Shown here piece by piece: positions 45,451-57,470 of a stretch of 64,000 nt of DNA. Every line of letters starts with the position of its first letter. The first letter of the stretch is position 1. This DNA comes from Pleurodeles waltl (Eukaryota; Chordata; Amphibia; Caudata; Salamandridae): contig NC_090437.1 of the NCBI RefSeq assembly GCF_031143425.1, positions 1,180,888,863 through 1,180,952,862 of the forward strand, given 5' to 3'. Made by a program: the position numbers and the translations under genes. The notes below the pieces were generated by a model. It searched no databases. It saw only the letters and a list, made by a program, of their open reading frames with translations, and was not told the DNA's origin.

Positions 45451-48299
45451 ATGGCTCAAGTGTCTGGGGAAAGGGCCCTGCCTTCACATCGGAGGAGTTG
45501 GAGAAACTCGTGGACGGGGTCCTCCCCCAGTACACGCTACTCTACAGTCCTCCAGACAAACAGGTAAGTACACTGGGAGCATGCTGTATGGGCTATGCCT
45601 GTGTGGAGAGGGGTGGATGTACGAAGGAAGGGGGGAGAGTGTGGCGTGCATGAAACGACGGTGAGTGCATGTGCCACATGGCAAGGATAGGGATGGGGGC
45701 CAATCACTTTGACGGTGCAGTTGGTAATAACTTTCTCTTCCCCCTGTACAAATCATGTAGGTCAGCGCCCACCAGAGAAAACATATTTGGCGTGCCATCG
45801 CCAAGGACGTCCGGGCCCTGGGGGTCTACCACAGACAGAGCACCCACTGCCGGAAAAGATGGGAGGACATTCGCCGCTGGAACAAGAAGGCGGCGGAGGC
45901 TCAGCTGGGGATGGCCTCCCAATGTGGGAGGGGTGCCCATCGCACCATGACCCCCCTGATGTTCAGGATCCTGGCGGTGGCGTACCCGGAGTTGGATGGG
46001 CGTTTGAGGGCATCACAGCAGCCACAAGGGGGTATGTACACTCGCATTCTGCTGATTTTGCGCGCACTGAAGGTGTCTGGGTGGGGGAGGTGGGCTGTGG
46101 GTTTCCCTAGGCCAGGGCGAGTTCCGCAGGCAAGGTCCCTCTGTAAGGCAGGCCATGTGGCACCCCCCCCCACCTATGTAGAGTGCCAAGTACACCTAGT
46201 CATGCCCCTGTATCATCCATGTGTGCAGATGTCGTCTATAGCCTTGTAGGCCATTTCCCAGGAATTGAACAGTGGAGCCCAAGAGTGCGGCGTAGTGCAG
46301 GGGGCTTCTGTGTCTGTCATGTCCACCAACGGTAGCGGTAATGCATGCACTCAACATGTCTTTCTTCTGTCGCCCCCCCCCCCTTTTTGTGGTCTCCCTG
46401 TTCTTGTGTGCATTAGCATCATCAGGCGGAGGAGCAGTGGCACCAGAGCACCAGGGGGCTGCATTCCACATGGCCATGGAGGGCCACACTACGGAATAGG
46501 ACTTCACCAGTGGGACGGAGGGCGAGGGGAGCTCCACGGCGGGGACAGGAGCTGAGACCAGTGACATGGACTCGACCTCTGATGGGAGCTCCCTTGTTGT
46601 GGCGGCAACATCTGTGCCACCCCCATCTACAGGTACAGCCACCAAACACCCTTCCAGCACCGCCCTCCCAGCAGCCCCTCAGCCTTCGCCCGTGCCCGCT
46701 CACCCAGGAGAGTGGGCATCACCTTCACCTCAGGCACCTCAGGCCCTGCCCCAGTCACCCCTGATGCCCTCAGTGAGGAGGCCATTGACGTCCTCAGGTC
46801 CCTCACTGTTGGGCAGTCTACCATTTTGAATGCCATCCAGGGTGCAGTTGCAACAAACAAATGCATTCCTGGAGGGCATTCATTCTGGTCAGGTGGCCCT
46901 TCAGCAAGCTTTTCAGACTCTGGCCTCAGCTCTGATGGCAGCCATTGTCCCTGTGTCTAGCCTCCCCCCTCCAACTTCCTCCACCCCGACCCAATCCCCT
47001 GTACCTCAGCCTATCCCAAGCACACCTACAGACCAGCATGCACACACGTCAACACACAAGGGAAGCTCAGGCAAACATAAGCACCACACATCCCACAGGC
47101 ACTCATGCAAGCATCACACACATGCAGACATAGCAACATCCACTGCCTCCACTGTGTCCCCCTCCTCCTCGCCTCCCTCCTCCCTCCCTGTCTCGTCTAC
47201 ACTCACACCTGCATGCACTACCTCTACAGCCACTACGTCCCTCTTCAGCACACCCACCACCACTCCCCGCTCACGTGCAGTCACCACCCCCACTACCATT
47301 CACACGTCCCCTGTGTCCTCTCCCAGTGTGTCTGTGACGCCCCCTCCCAAGATACACAAACGCAGGCACACACCCACCCAACAGCCATCCACCTCACGAC
47401 AGCCTCCAGCGCATGCACCTTCACCCAAAGTCACCAAACGAACACCTCCTACAACCACAACCTCTTCCTCCACTCCCAAACCCCCTCCAGCTACCCGTCC
47501 CAGTGTGTCCAAAAAACTTTTCCTGTCCAACCTTGACCTCTTTCCCACACCTCCCTCACCCCGTCCGTCTCATAGGTCCCGAACTAGCACCTCAGTCACA
47601 ACATCTCCGGGACCAGTGGTGCCTGTAGTCACCGGAATATGGAGTGCACCGGCCACCAGGGCAGCCAGTGTGGCACGGAGCCACAGCACAGACAGTCCCC
47701 CACCTGTGAAGCATCAGAAGTTGGCCAGTGCCCGGCGGGAGAGGGGGAAGACTCCAGCCACCAAAGCCGCTCCCAGGGGTACAGGTGGGAGTGTGGAGTC
47801 AGCTGCGACACCTTCCAAGGTGGGGAAGGGGCAGAAGAAGGTCAGCAAGTCTGGGAAGAGCAGCACGGCGGAGAAGACCGCCATCATCCCAGCTGCCCAG
47901 GAAGCCACCGCCAGCACCAGCCCAGCTGCCCAGGAGGCCACCGCCAGCACCAGCCCAGCTGCCCAGGAGGCCACAGCCAGCACCAGCTCAGGTGCCCAGG
48001 AGGCCACCGCCAGCACAAGCCCAGCTGGCCAGGAGGCCAACGCCAGCACCAGTCCAGCTGCCCAGGAGGCCACCGCCAGCACAAGCCCAGCTGCCCAGGA
48101 GGCCACTGCCAGCACAAGCACAGCTGCCCAGGAGGCCAACGCCAGCACCAGCCCAGCTGCCCAGGAGGCCACCGCCAGCACAAGCCCAGCTGCCCAGGAT
48201 GCCACCACCAGCACCAGCCCAGCTGCCCAGGAGGCCACCGCCAGCACCAGCCCTGCTGCCCAGGAGGTCACCGCCAGCACAAGCCCCGCTGGGCCATGA
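45451..48299 (+). pseudogene. Myb-B gene, element B (three exons)
   Basis: Proposed exons: 45451-45563 (donor CAG/GTAAGT), 45761-46031 (acceptor CATGTAG, donor GGG/GTATGT) and 46417-48299 (acceptor GCATTAG). Exons 1-2 give a SANT/Myb-like domain (EELEKLVDGVLP; VYHRQSTHCRKRWEDIRRWN; MTPLMFRILAVAYPELDGRL). Exon 3 has the shared SVGQSTI...EGIHSGQ block split by a frame change near 46830, then about 330 residues rich in Ser/Thr/Pro with basic clusters, then 11-residue repeats (AAQEATASTSP) to a TGA at 48297. The start of exon 1 is out of frame with its Myb helix by one base, and a TAG lies early in exon 3. 46830-48299 is the longest open frame in the window (489 codons). Confidence 0.72.
47885..48298 (+). 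repeat. 33-bp coding tandem array, about 12 units (array 1)
   Basis: The unit is close to GCTGCCCAGGAGGCCACCGC plus CAGCACAAGCCCA, translating to an 11-residue repeat, AAQEATASTSP. The period is a multiple of three, and the minus strand is also open across it. Confidence 0.95.
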
Positions 48300-48610
48300 A
48301 AGACCGCCAGCAAAAGCCCTGCTGGGCCATGAAGGACCACCGCCAAAAGCCCCGCTGGGCCATGAAGGACTGCCAGCAAAAGCCCCCTAGGCCATGAAGG
48401 ACTGCCAGCACAAGCCCCGCTGGGCCATGAAGGACCGCCAGCAAAAGCCCCGCTGGGCCATGAAGGACCGCCAGCAAAGCCTCGCTGGGCCATGAAGGAC
48501 CGCCAGCACAAGCCCCGCTGGGCCATGAAGGACTGCCAGCAGAAGCCCCGCTGGGCCATGAAGGACCGCCAGCAAAAGCCCCGCTGGGCCATGAAGGTCC
48601 GTCAGCAGCT
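48299..48610 (+). repeat. 33-bp tandem array, about 9 units (array 2)
   Basis: The unit is close to GCTGGGCCATGAAGGACCGC plus CAGCAAAAGCCCC. It shares the CCGCCAGCANAAGCCC half with array 1 and starts where array 1 ends, so it is a diverged sister of array 1. In the old frame it opens with TGA. Confidence 0.93.
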
Positions 48611-48639
48611 GAGTCACTGCAATGGAGACCGCCGTCTCA

Positions 48640-48925
48640 AGCACCGCTGTACAGGGCACCGCCATCTCAAGCACCACTGAACAGGGCACCGCCACCTCAA
48701 GCACCGCTGAACAGGGCACCACCGCCTCAAGCACCGCTGAACAGGGCACCGCTGCCTCAAGCGCCGCTGAACAGGGCACCGCCGTCTCAAGCACCGCTGA
48801 ACAGGGCACCGCCGCCTCAAGCACCACTGCACAGGGCACCGCCGCCACAAGCACCGCTGAACAGGGCCCCGCCGCCTCAAGCACCGCTGAACAGGGCACC
48901 ACCATCTCATGCACCGCTGGCCATT
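48640..48925 (+). repeat. 30-bp tandem array, about 9 units (array 3)
   Basis: The unit is close to GCACCGCTGAACAGGGCACC plus GCCGCCTCAA (10-residue repeat AEQGTAASST in the 48622 frame). The period is again a multiple of three, keeping both strands open. Confidence 0.93.
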
Positions 48926-48971
48926 GAGCGCCAAGGGCACTGACGCTACTGAATGAGTCACGGGCAGAATG

Positions 48972-49236
48972 AAGCACTCTGGGCACCAAGGCCCCTCCAG
49001 AACCAGTGGAGAGATCCATCCACTACCTCTGTCCTTAGCAGGATGAAGCACTCTGGGCACCATGCCCCCTCCAGAACCAGTGGAGAGATCCATCCACTAC
49101 CTCTGTCCTTAGCAGGATGAAGCACTCTGAGCACCATGCCCCCTCCAGAACCAATGGAGAGATCCATCCACTACCTCTGTCCTTAGCAGGATGAAGCACT
49201 CTAGGCACCATGCCCCCTCCAGAACCAGTGGAGACT
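48972..49236 (+). repeat. 74-bp tandem array, 3.6 units (array 4)
   Basis: AAGCACTCTGGGCACCATGC starts units at 48972, 49046, 49120 and 49194. Units are over 90 percent alike by eye. The period is not a multiple of three, so it is probably untranslated. Confidence 0.95.
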
Positions 49237-49244
49237 GTTATCCA

Positions 49245-49500
49245 CTTGAGAGACTGTGGCTTTGCACTCCCCAGGATGGAACAGTGGGCAAACCACCCAC
49301 TGTATAGACTTGAGAGACTGTGGCTTTGCACCCCCCAGGATGGAACAGTGGGCAACCCACCAACTGTATGGACTTGGGAGACTGTGGCTTTGCACTCCCC
49401 AGGATGGAACAGTGGGCAACCCACCCACTGTAGAGACTTGAGAGACTGTGGCTTTGCACTCCCCAGGATTGTACAGTGGGCATGTGGCCCCCTCATGGAT
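49245..49500 (+). repeat. 64-bp tandem array, 4 units (array 5)
   Basis: GAGAGACTGTGGCTTTGCA-type units are spaced 64 bp (ACTGTGG at 49253, 49317, 49381 and 49445). It follows array 4 directly. Confidence 0.95.
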
Positions 49501-50199
49501 TTGGTGTCATGCACTCCACCAGCTGAGGTGCCCCCCCTTTCCCTACCCCTGAGGTGCCTGTTCTGTTGCTCTCTGATGCCGCTGCAGTGTTCTCTCTGTC
49601 ATGGTCGGGGATCTTGTGTCGGCCTCGCCCATACCGTGTGGGCCCAGGGTTCCGCTGACTTTATTTGAGCACTACCTGGACTACTATGCTTGGTATATAT
49701 TTTGTACATGGTGTATATATATATATTTTTGCCTACTTGATTTTAATATATTACAATGGTTACACTCATTTTCTATTGTCTTTGCATTCTTCCTGGGAGG
49801 TTGGGGGGGTGTAACTGTGGTGTATCAATATGCATTAGTGTGTGTGCTGTAGTGGGTGAGGGTGGGGGTGTTGCGTGTGTGTGTCCCTGTTTTTCCCTCC
49901 CCCCTCCCCTGTGTCGTAGGTGCAGTACTCACTGTGGTCTTGGCCGCCAGCGTTTGTTCTCCTGGTAGAGGAGCAGGAAGACTATTGCAAGGAGAATTTG
50001 GAGTTCCGGGTCCATGGTGTCCTCGTTCCTCGTGGGGTGTGTAGAGGTGAGCGTTTTCCCTTCGGAATTCCTGTTTCCACCGTGTTTTTATCCGCAGTGA
50101 ATCCGCCCTGGAAAAGGGTGTGGATTGGTGAGTTGTAATAGTGTGGGTGATACATTGTCTCCCGCCTGTCTGTTGGCGGTGACCGCCGCGCTGTTTGTT
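49501..50199. other. Tail of element B; no gene seen
   Basis: Contains T-rich and TATATA stretches (49700-49750) and G/T-rich sequence. No terminus matching the left end of B is visible. A CCTGTCTGTTGGCGGTGACCGCC piece at about 50163 is Harbinger-like. Confidence 0.4.
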
Positions 50200-50502
50200 T
50201 GTAAGGACTTTCCTCCAAAAGTGCTCTCTTTGGCGTTTTTACCTTATTTTATTCAGATACATATTATCTATTTTTCTAAACCTGTGTGGTGTATTTTTGT
50301 GGTGTTTTCATTGTGTTATTGAATGATTTATTGCACAACTACTTTACACATTGCCTTCTAAGTTAAGCCTGACTGCTTAGTGCCAAGCTACCAGAGGGTG
50401 GGCACAGGATAATTTGAATTGTGTGTGACTTACCCTGACTAGGATTGTGGTCCCCACTTAGACAAAGGTGTATACCTCTGCCAGAGACCCCATTTCTAAC
50501 AC
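50200..50502 (+). repeat. 3' part of a Gypsy-type LTR
   Basis: ACTTTACACATTGCCTTCTAAGTTAAGCCT at 50341-50370 matches ACTTTACACTCTGCTCCTAAGTTAAGCC-like sequence of the Gypsy 5' LTR (38075-38100), and CCATTTCTAACA at 50490-50501 parallels its CA end. It carries its own upstream segment, so it is not simply the continuation of the LTR cut at 41309. Confidence 0.55.
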
Positions 50503-51089
50503 CATGCATCTGGTGGTGTGACACAAACATATGTCAGTGTTGTAGCACAGGCACTGTGGCTTGCAATGATGAAACATATCTTTAGCTACATATAGGTCAT
50601 ACAAGAAGACTGTTTAGCCTATGTGAAGGGTGACTGCCTGGCTTGCACTTGAGTACATATTTCATGCCCACATGATCACAGACATGATGCAATAGGCCCA
50701 ATTCAGCACAAAAAACAAGTATATAGTGCACTTCAGACCTTCCACCTTAAGATTGTTCATGCTGCCGTGGCACAAGTCTCATACACACCAAATCGGTGAC
50801 CTACATTACCTGGGACAGTCCATGTCCACTTCCTATGTCACAACAGCATCAGATACCTGCCAATATCACAACTCTGATATGCCCACATGAGGATCTCATG
50901 GTGAAGGTACCTGTAGAAAGAAAAACAAGGAGTAGAGATTGAAAACATACCTTTTACACAAATCACATAACAAGCATCTGGAAATGTGGTCATTATTGCA
51001 ATGAGACTGACACGAACAAAGCAGCTACATCAAGGTGGGTTATATCAAAGTCTCACTCTTCAAGCACCCTTTGGCTGACTATAACAGAG

Positions 51090-52200
51090 AATTAGCCTCC
51101 CAGTGTTTTGCCAAAACACTCTATTCCACACATTCTGACAACTACAGTTCTTCGTACAGAAACTAATTTAATCACGACATACTTACACTCAAGGAAAGTG
51201 GTTGTTGATGATGTCTTCCCACAAGTCAGCTCCTTCCTCTTCACCACTGTAATCCTCAATTGCATTTCAGGAGGCTCATCCGGTGGCACTGCAGGCTCCC
51301 CCTCCTCTGAGATATTCCTCTGCAGGGCAATGTTGTGGAGCATGCAGCAGACCAAAATGATCTGACACACTTTACCGGGTAAATAGAGGATGGCTCCACC
51401 AGTGAAGTCCGACACCTAAATATGGCCTCAAGGAGCCCAAAACTTGCCTTGTTCTTACATGGACCTCTTTGAAGTGGACTTCCTCTGGCATAGTTGGATT
51501 CTTAATTGGCGTCAACAACCAAGGACAGTTTGGATATGGAGAATCTCCTGTTAAGGAATGTGTCTTGTGTGCAACTATGAGTCCCTCTTATCAGAATTAT
51601 CGCCCCAGACATTGCACACTCACAAACAGGACAGATGTTACTTACCAACCAGCCAGGTCCTCTCTGGTACAGTCATGACATCAGCTGGAGGATATTGCTG
51701 TTCCGCATAATGAAGGTATCATGGTTTGAACCCGGATAAAAGGCACAGACCTGTGAAATGTATAGGTCCGGCAAACATACAACTTGGACGTTGATGGAAT
51801 GGAAGCTCTTCCTGTGCCATCAATAGCCCCAACAACATGTGCAATGCTTGCAAAACCATAAACGTCAGTCTTTATATGGGCTAAATCCTCACATCGGGTA
51901 AACTGTATATAGCTGTCCAGGTGTTTCAACATTGCTGAGAGGACATCCTTCAACACCAGACCGAACATAGGTTGGGACATACCATCAGTTTGGGCCACTG
52001 TATGTTGGAAGCATCACATGGCTAGGAAGTGCAAAACTGACATCACTTGTACAATGGGTGGTATGCTGGATGGATAGCTAATAGCTGGCATCAGATCTGG
52101 TTCCAACTGATAACATAAGTCCTCTTTTGTTTTGCCGATCCAGACAATAGAGGAGTATGACTTGGCATTCTTCCATGGTCTGAAGGTCTGGGAGTGGACA
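51090..52200 (-). pseudogene. Harbinger transposase (HARBI1-like), element C
   Basis: Pieces aligned with the element B transposase: N-terminal DLCYQLEPDLMPAISYPSSI and QVMSVLHFLAM (52014-52130), GMSQPMFGLVLKDVLSAMLK and VVGAIDGTGRASIPS with the first catalytic Asp (51780-51980), and a C-terminal block KVCQIILVCCMLHNIALQ then an acidic tail (51100-51400). Thr/Gly replaces His-Val after AIDGT. The interval between holds the second Asp and Glu regions in decayed form. Frames change several times. Confidence 0.75.
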
Positions 52201-52689
52201 GTAGACAGGTGATTGTCGTATCCTCCCTCTCCCTGGATACCTGTATATGACAAGAAATTAGTTCTGACATTAGTCATTGTGTCCACAGCAACATACATGA
52301 TACATGTCAAGGATAGCATGTGACAAGACAATTTAGAATGGATGGACATGGCAAACAGTACACATCACAGCTGCTAATGACACAGGGGGCACATGTTACC
52401 CCCTTGGTTTGCCACACATTTACACATCATGTATCTGGACCTAAACCAAAGTTATGCATCACAAATGTGACTCAGAATGTGACTGGATGTCCTGAGTGCA
52501 AAAATTACATTTGACGAAGGTGGATTGTGCCCCACTGTAAATTGCCATCTGTGCTCTGAAACATGTTACAATGAGGTTTAAGTAGTAGGAGCACCATAAG
52601 GAGACAGAATAAGTGTTTTTTTGTGCCCAATACAACATTTTCTGATATGTGATGTAGTTTTTAAAGCCCAATCCTGCATTTCAGGCCTC

Positions 52690-52974
52690 TACAATGGCAG
52701 CTGCTTGACCTACTCCACTGGACATTAGGAACCGCCTGTGACTGCCGGCGAAAGTCGTCATGGCCGTACACGGTTGCAACTGTGGTGGACACAGCCATAG
52801 GCTAATGTTGCCAGTGGCGGTCATGGGCCAATGCCTGTGTTTGCCGCTGGTGATGACCACATATGCGGTGGACGTGACCGTCATGTTCTGCAAAATCCCT
52901 CACTTGACTCCTGGCACTGCTGCCAGCAACACCTCCACTATAGGGCTGCTGTGTCCCATCTCTGGGAGCAATCA
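52690..52974. promoter_or_regulatory. Divergent promoter-like region, element C
   Basis: ATGCGGTGGACGTGACCGTCATGTTCT (52863-52889) parallels GCGGACGTGACCGCCATTTTCT of element B, and TCACTTGACTCC at about 52900 parallels the same block in A. The region upstream of Myb-B is therefore conserved across three copies. Function is inferred. Confidence 0.45.
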
Positions 52975-53087
52975 TGCCACATACAGCAGGTGATAGGGCC
53001 CCATCCTTCTCACTAGAGGAGTTGGAGAGGCTAGTGACTGAGATTCTACCCGTGTATGGACATCTCTTTGGTGCACGAGAGGAGCAG

Positions 53088-54703
53088 GTAAGTGCTTTGT
53101 GTGTACTGTTTTCTCTTTACTTCATCATCCTTTCCCTTTTTACAGGCTAGAAGTTGCCCATGTGTACCAAATTGAATACTCATGTGTCTCTAGGTTCAGT
53201 CTATGCGGCATCAATGGGAGAGTCGATGTGCAGATATTGGTGGCCAGTGCCATATGTTGAGTTCATTCACATTATGCGGTGTGTGCTTTTTTTGTGTTCG
53301 CTGATCCACCTTGTGTTTGATGCATAGTATTATGTGAGGTAACATTATAGCCATCAACTGTCATCTATTTCTAATGAATGTTGTATATGTAAGACAACAT
53401 GTATGTACATGACAGATAGAGCTGAGTAAGCATGCTGTAGTTGTGAGTAATATGAGCTAGGTGTATGATTTTTTTCACATAACTGCCCTTACTAGACTGT
53501 TGTTTATAGGGCATGTCATCCCTCTCTCTGCCCTTTATGTTGGCACACACACCATATGCCAATTTGCTGTTGTCTACATGATGTGCTGTAATGCATGGAA
53601 GTGATGGGGATGTGGTGACATGTAGATTATGTCTGCTCGGCCTGCAGAGACCAGGGCCTGTTAGTTGTATCTCCCAGTATGGGTCCTAGTCTAGGCTGTA
53701 GGGGAGTCACTGTGGTTATGCAACTGTGGCACTGTGCCCACTCCCTGTACTCCTGCAGGGCCTGTTATGTGACTAATATGAGGCTCTGTTGTAAGATGCT
53801 GCATAGAATGCTTCATTCCTTTGATCAAACTAGGAATGGGTACAGGGTTGGGTTACTGATCTGTGACAGATGTGTACTTAGCATCAGTGTCAATGTGTGC
53901 CTCTCACTCCTGACAGATCCCTTAATCCCAGAGCCCCATTTAAACCTTTCTACGGGTCATATTTGTCCTCTGCAGGCTCATTGCATAACTGACATTTCCA
54001 CAGTGCAAACAGTGTGTGGATTCCTGAGAGACTATGCTACGTGACTCAGTAGCTTGGTCACGTAGCAGAAACTGGACAATGCATGCTTTTGTCTGTTGGA
54101 TGCAAATGCTGTATGATGGACACAGATGTCCAAGAGCATGTTCTGTGGTACAGATACATAACACAGAACCCCACTCCCTGAAGTGGTATGAGTCTGCATT
54201 TGGTAATTGCAAATGTCCACACATGGACAGGCTAGACACTTTCTGTCCCCACCATGCCAGTCCCTTCATTGTTACCCATGTGTGATGTTTGCGTTTGTAC
54301 TCTGGCAGTAGCCTGCAGGGGCTGTATGTAGGGAGTCCTTCTCACAGATTGTAGATGTATTGGTCCATTCATGCCTAAGGAGTCTACCGTTCAGAAGCCA
54401 CAAAGGTGTGATGTGTCTCATAGTTGCTCACATCAAAGTCAGATTGCTAGAGCATGTCCCACAAGACGTCAGTAAGCCTGCCTAGTCATGGTAGGGCCTG
54501 ATCAGGTTGGTGGGTTGGTCTGCAAATTGGACATGTATGTCTGTAGTTATAGCCCTGTACTTATTGGCTTGGATGTGTCACACTTTGGGAGTATTGACAA
54601 ACTAGGAAATATTCAAGCTTGATGTAACTGACATGTATGTGACACCGATCTGGGAAGAAACATGTGATCATGATCCCTTGATTTGTCTTTTGCATCCATG
54701 AAA
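53088..54703. other. Intron 1 of Myb-B C; no gene seen
   Basis: This is 1.6 kb of TG-rich unremarkable sequence between exons. It is longer than intron 1 in A (225 bp) and B (197 bp), so it may contain old insertions I cannot recognise. Confidence 0.4.
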
Positions 54704-55319
54704 GTCAACACCTGTCAAAAGAAAGGGATATGGAGAGTCATCGGTAAGAAGGTGCAGACCCTGGGCGCCCACAGCAAGTGGAGCGCCCATTGCAGAAAGA
54801 GGTGGGAGGACTTGAGATGCTGGACCCAGAAGATTGCAGAGGGCCGGCCGAAGCTGTCCTCCCAATGTGGGTGGGGTGCCCATCAGACCATGACACCCCC
54901 CAATGGTCTGCTTTCTGGCAGTGGCCTATCCGGAGCTTGATGGGCATTTGAGGGCAGCACAGCAGACACAAGGGGGTAAGTACCAGGCATATTCCTATCT
55001 GTCACATTGATAATCCGACTGCTCCCCCTGACAATTCGGGATGAGCCATGTGTTACACAGTAGTTGAGAGATTGTTTGTATCATGTCATGTGTTTTATAC
55101 TGATGTGCCTTGCCTATTCAAATTCAAATTCAAATTTATTATTATTATCAGTGCATCTAGTTAATGAAAACCATTGCACTTATACACAGTGAAACAGTGA
55201 AATCAGACCATCATTCTTCAGAGATAATAGAACCATAACAATTAAAACCATGGAGTAATGTCCCATTCAAAACAGGTGTCGTAGGTGCTGGGTTGTTATA
55301 GTGTTAGCTTCCGGGCTGA

Positions 55320-55620
55320 AGCCTTGTTACAGAGTCTTGTTGTCAGACGTGAATGCATTGGCCAGGGCATGCTCCACGCCCTCCAAATATCTCACTGTAT
55401 GGGCAATCAGTTTTTGGTTGATGGAGTTAAGGCAGATTAATGATGCTTCTCTGCATGTAGGACCCCCAGTTGAACCCACAGTGCTGTTAGGAGCCTGAAA
55501 CACTCCTCCAGGGTCCTGGGGCACAGGCAGAGCACGCTGGGCACTGTTTCGGGTGTTAGCCCACAAATCCGGCAGAGTCTGTCCTTTGGTGGTCATCGTC
55601 ATGGCCTCCCATGTATTCCT
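55320..55620 (-). pseudogene. LINE C-terminal Cys-rich region
   Basis: The minus strand in the frame alternative to the long open stretch reads a CRICG...CLCP...H-containing segment, like the C-terminal zinc-knuckle-like region after RT in several LINE clades. This is low-resolution evidence. Confidence 0.35.
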
Positions 55621-56387
55621 ACTGGAAGGACCCCCAGGTAGTAGAGAAAGAACTGCCTCTTGGTGCTGTAGGTTAAAAATTGCCCAGATATGACTGAGGA
55701 GCTAGGATCTTGTAGCTGTTCAGGACTTGCCAGGCATGGTGCATTTTCTCGAGGTCTGTCTTGTCTTCAGTGAGGGACAGAAGCGTTATTGTATTTCTGG
55801 TTAAGATTTTGAAACATTTGTGGCTAAGCTCCAAAGTACCAGGCCTCTCGATGTCGAACTGCTTTTTGAAGAGTCAAGGTATATTCTCCCCGGTGATCGG
55901 GGTTCCATCATTATTTCTTCCCAGACATCATGGTTTATGGTGTTTGTGGCCGCAGCCCTTGTTTCATGAAGAAAGTTGATAAAAGCTGCTCTCCTTGGTA
56001 TGGACTGTTTGAGTAGGCTGAACTCCAACCTTATCTATGCTGGTGATGTATGCGTTGGGAGCTTGAACAATTACCTGTGGATGCTTACTACTGGTTCATC
56101 CATGGCCTTTGCGTCCGTGCCACGGAGTGCAACACTGCCATAGGCTAATGTTGCAATCACCTTGACTCTTGCTACTTCTAGCAGTGGGCTGAGTGAGTAT
56201 TTGTTCAGTTTTGTTGACAGAGTCTGTAGCCCCATGGAGAGTGCACCCCCTTCTGTCTTATTTGTTCTTTATGACTGAGAAAGGAGCGGTGGTGGTCAAA
56301 TACAAGGCCTAGATATTTATAAGTTGTTGCTTCTTCAAGTGTGCTTCCACTCAGCCCCATGTTGTTGCCCCCTTTTGGTATCTTTTA

Positions 56388-57280
56388 TCAATTATCATGA
56401 TTTTGTTTCTTTTTGTGATAGATTTGTAGCTCCTTCTCGAGGACATAATCATCAGTGGCTTTCAGGATGCATTGCATGCCTACCCTTGTTCTGCTGAGCC
56501 GCACAGCATTGTCTGCATATAGCAGGCTTGACAGTTGCTTCTTTCCCAACCATGGTGTGTGGGAGTTGACTGAAGATAGCGCCTTTGAAAAGTCTGTCAT
56601 GAAGAGATTAAAAAGAGTGAGGGCCAAGACACAGACCTGTTTTAGGCCTTTTGTCATTGGGATCTTCCTGGCTACGTTTGACCTGTTGTCCAGTTTAATC
56701 CTGACCCACGTGCTGGTGTATAGGGTCGAAATTGCTTTCAACAACTGCTGTGGGGTTTGCCAGCTATTCTCCCAAAGTCTATTTCTATTGATGCTGTCAA
56801 AGGCTGCTTTGAGGTAGGTAAAGCAGAGATAGAGTGGGAGCCTTGTGGCCTTTGAAGAGTTCAATATGAGGGATAATGCAATAATGTTAGTGTCCCTGCC
56901 TGAATTACTGGTGAACCCTGTTTGGTTTGCGGGGATTACTGATTTTTGACCGGCCCAGTCGACCAGGTGTTCCAGGAGAGTGCTAGCTTAGTACTTTGCT
57001 TTGCTGTCTATAAGTGTGATCAGGCAGTGGTTGCTGGGGTTCGACTTCTTGCTGCTGTTATATATTGGAGCGATTATGTATCCCCTCCAGGATTCCAGGA
57101 TTGGTTCCCCGGACAGGGCGCGCTTGAAGAGGAAGGCCATGGCCACACCCCACTTGGGCGGGTCCAGTTTATAGATGGCCTGAGGAACTCTGTTTGGGCC
57201 GGGGATTCCTGTCTTTCTCTCTCTGCCTATTAGCCGTTGGATTCCTGCACAGGAGATGGCTAGTTCACTGTCCACATTGC
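56388..57280 (-). pseudogene. LINE reverse transcriptase domain
   Basis: 56988-57275 encodes the upstream RT motifs (WRGYIIAPIYNSSKKSNPSNH, then ITLIDSKAKY). 56388-56864 encodes YLCFTYLKAAFDSINRNRLW (first catalytic Asp in the KAAFDS motif), GLKQVCVLALTLFNLFMTDF, and SSLLYADNAVRLSRT, where the second catalytic Asp of YADD is replaced by Asn. A frame break lies between. RT of this type copies element RNA at a nicked target. The YADN change and stops show it is dead. Confidence 0.88.
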
Positions 57281-57470
57281 TGGAGTTGTCGGTGGCTGGG
57301 TTGCTGGGATGGTGAGGTGATCTTCGACGCCTTTGGTTTGCTGGAAGTGTAATTTCAGAAAAGATGCCTAGTCCGCCTCCAAGATATTTGAGTCTGAGAT
57401 TGGGCCTTGTTGGTTTTTCAGGGCATTTACAGTACCCACAGAATTGGCTGACGTTCTTGTGTTTTATGTC

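Larger units (their letters stand above)
41310..50150 (+). mobile_element. Harbinger element B (three-gene, right edge uncertain)
   Basis: The left terminus is GGGGGTCATTACAACATTGG at 41310, inserted in the Gypsy 3' LTR. The order inside is Myb-A (plus), transposase (minus), promoter-like region, Myb-B (plus), then five tandem arrays. I find no matching right terminus; recognisable Myb-B-linked sequence ends by about 49550 and Gypsy-LTR-like sequence appears by 50200. Each gene has at least one frameshift or stop, so the copy is probably dead although its transposase keeps the catalytic residues. Confidence 0.75.

Noticed and set aside
47885..48925. Regularly spaced repeats reminiscent of a CRISPR array
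   Set aside because: The units are directly tandem with no unique spacers, translate as peptide repeats, and lie in a eukaryotic transposon gene.
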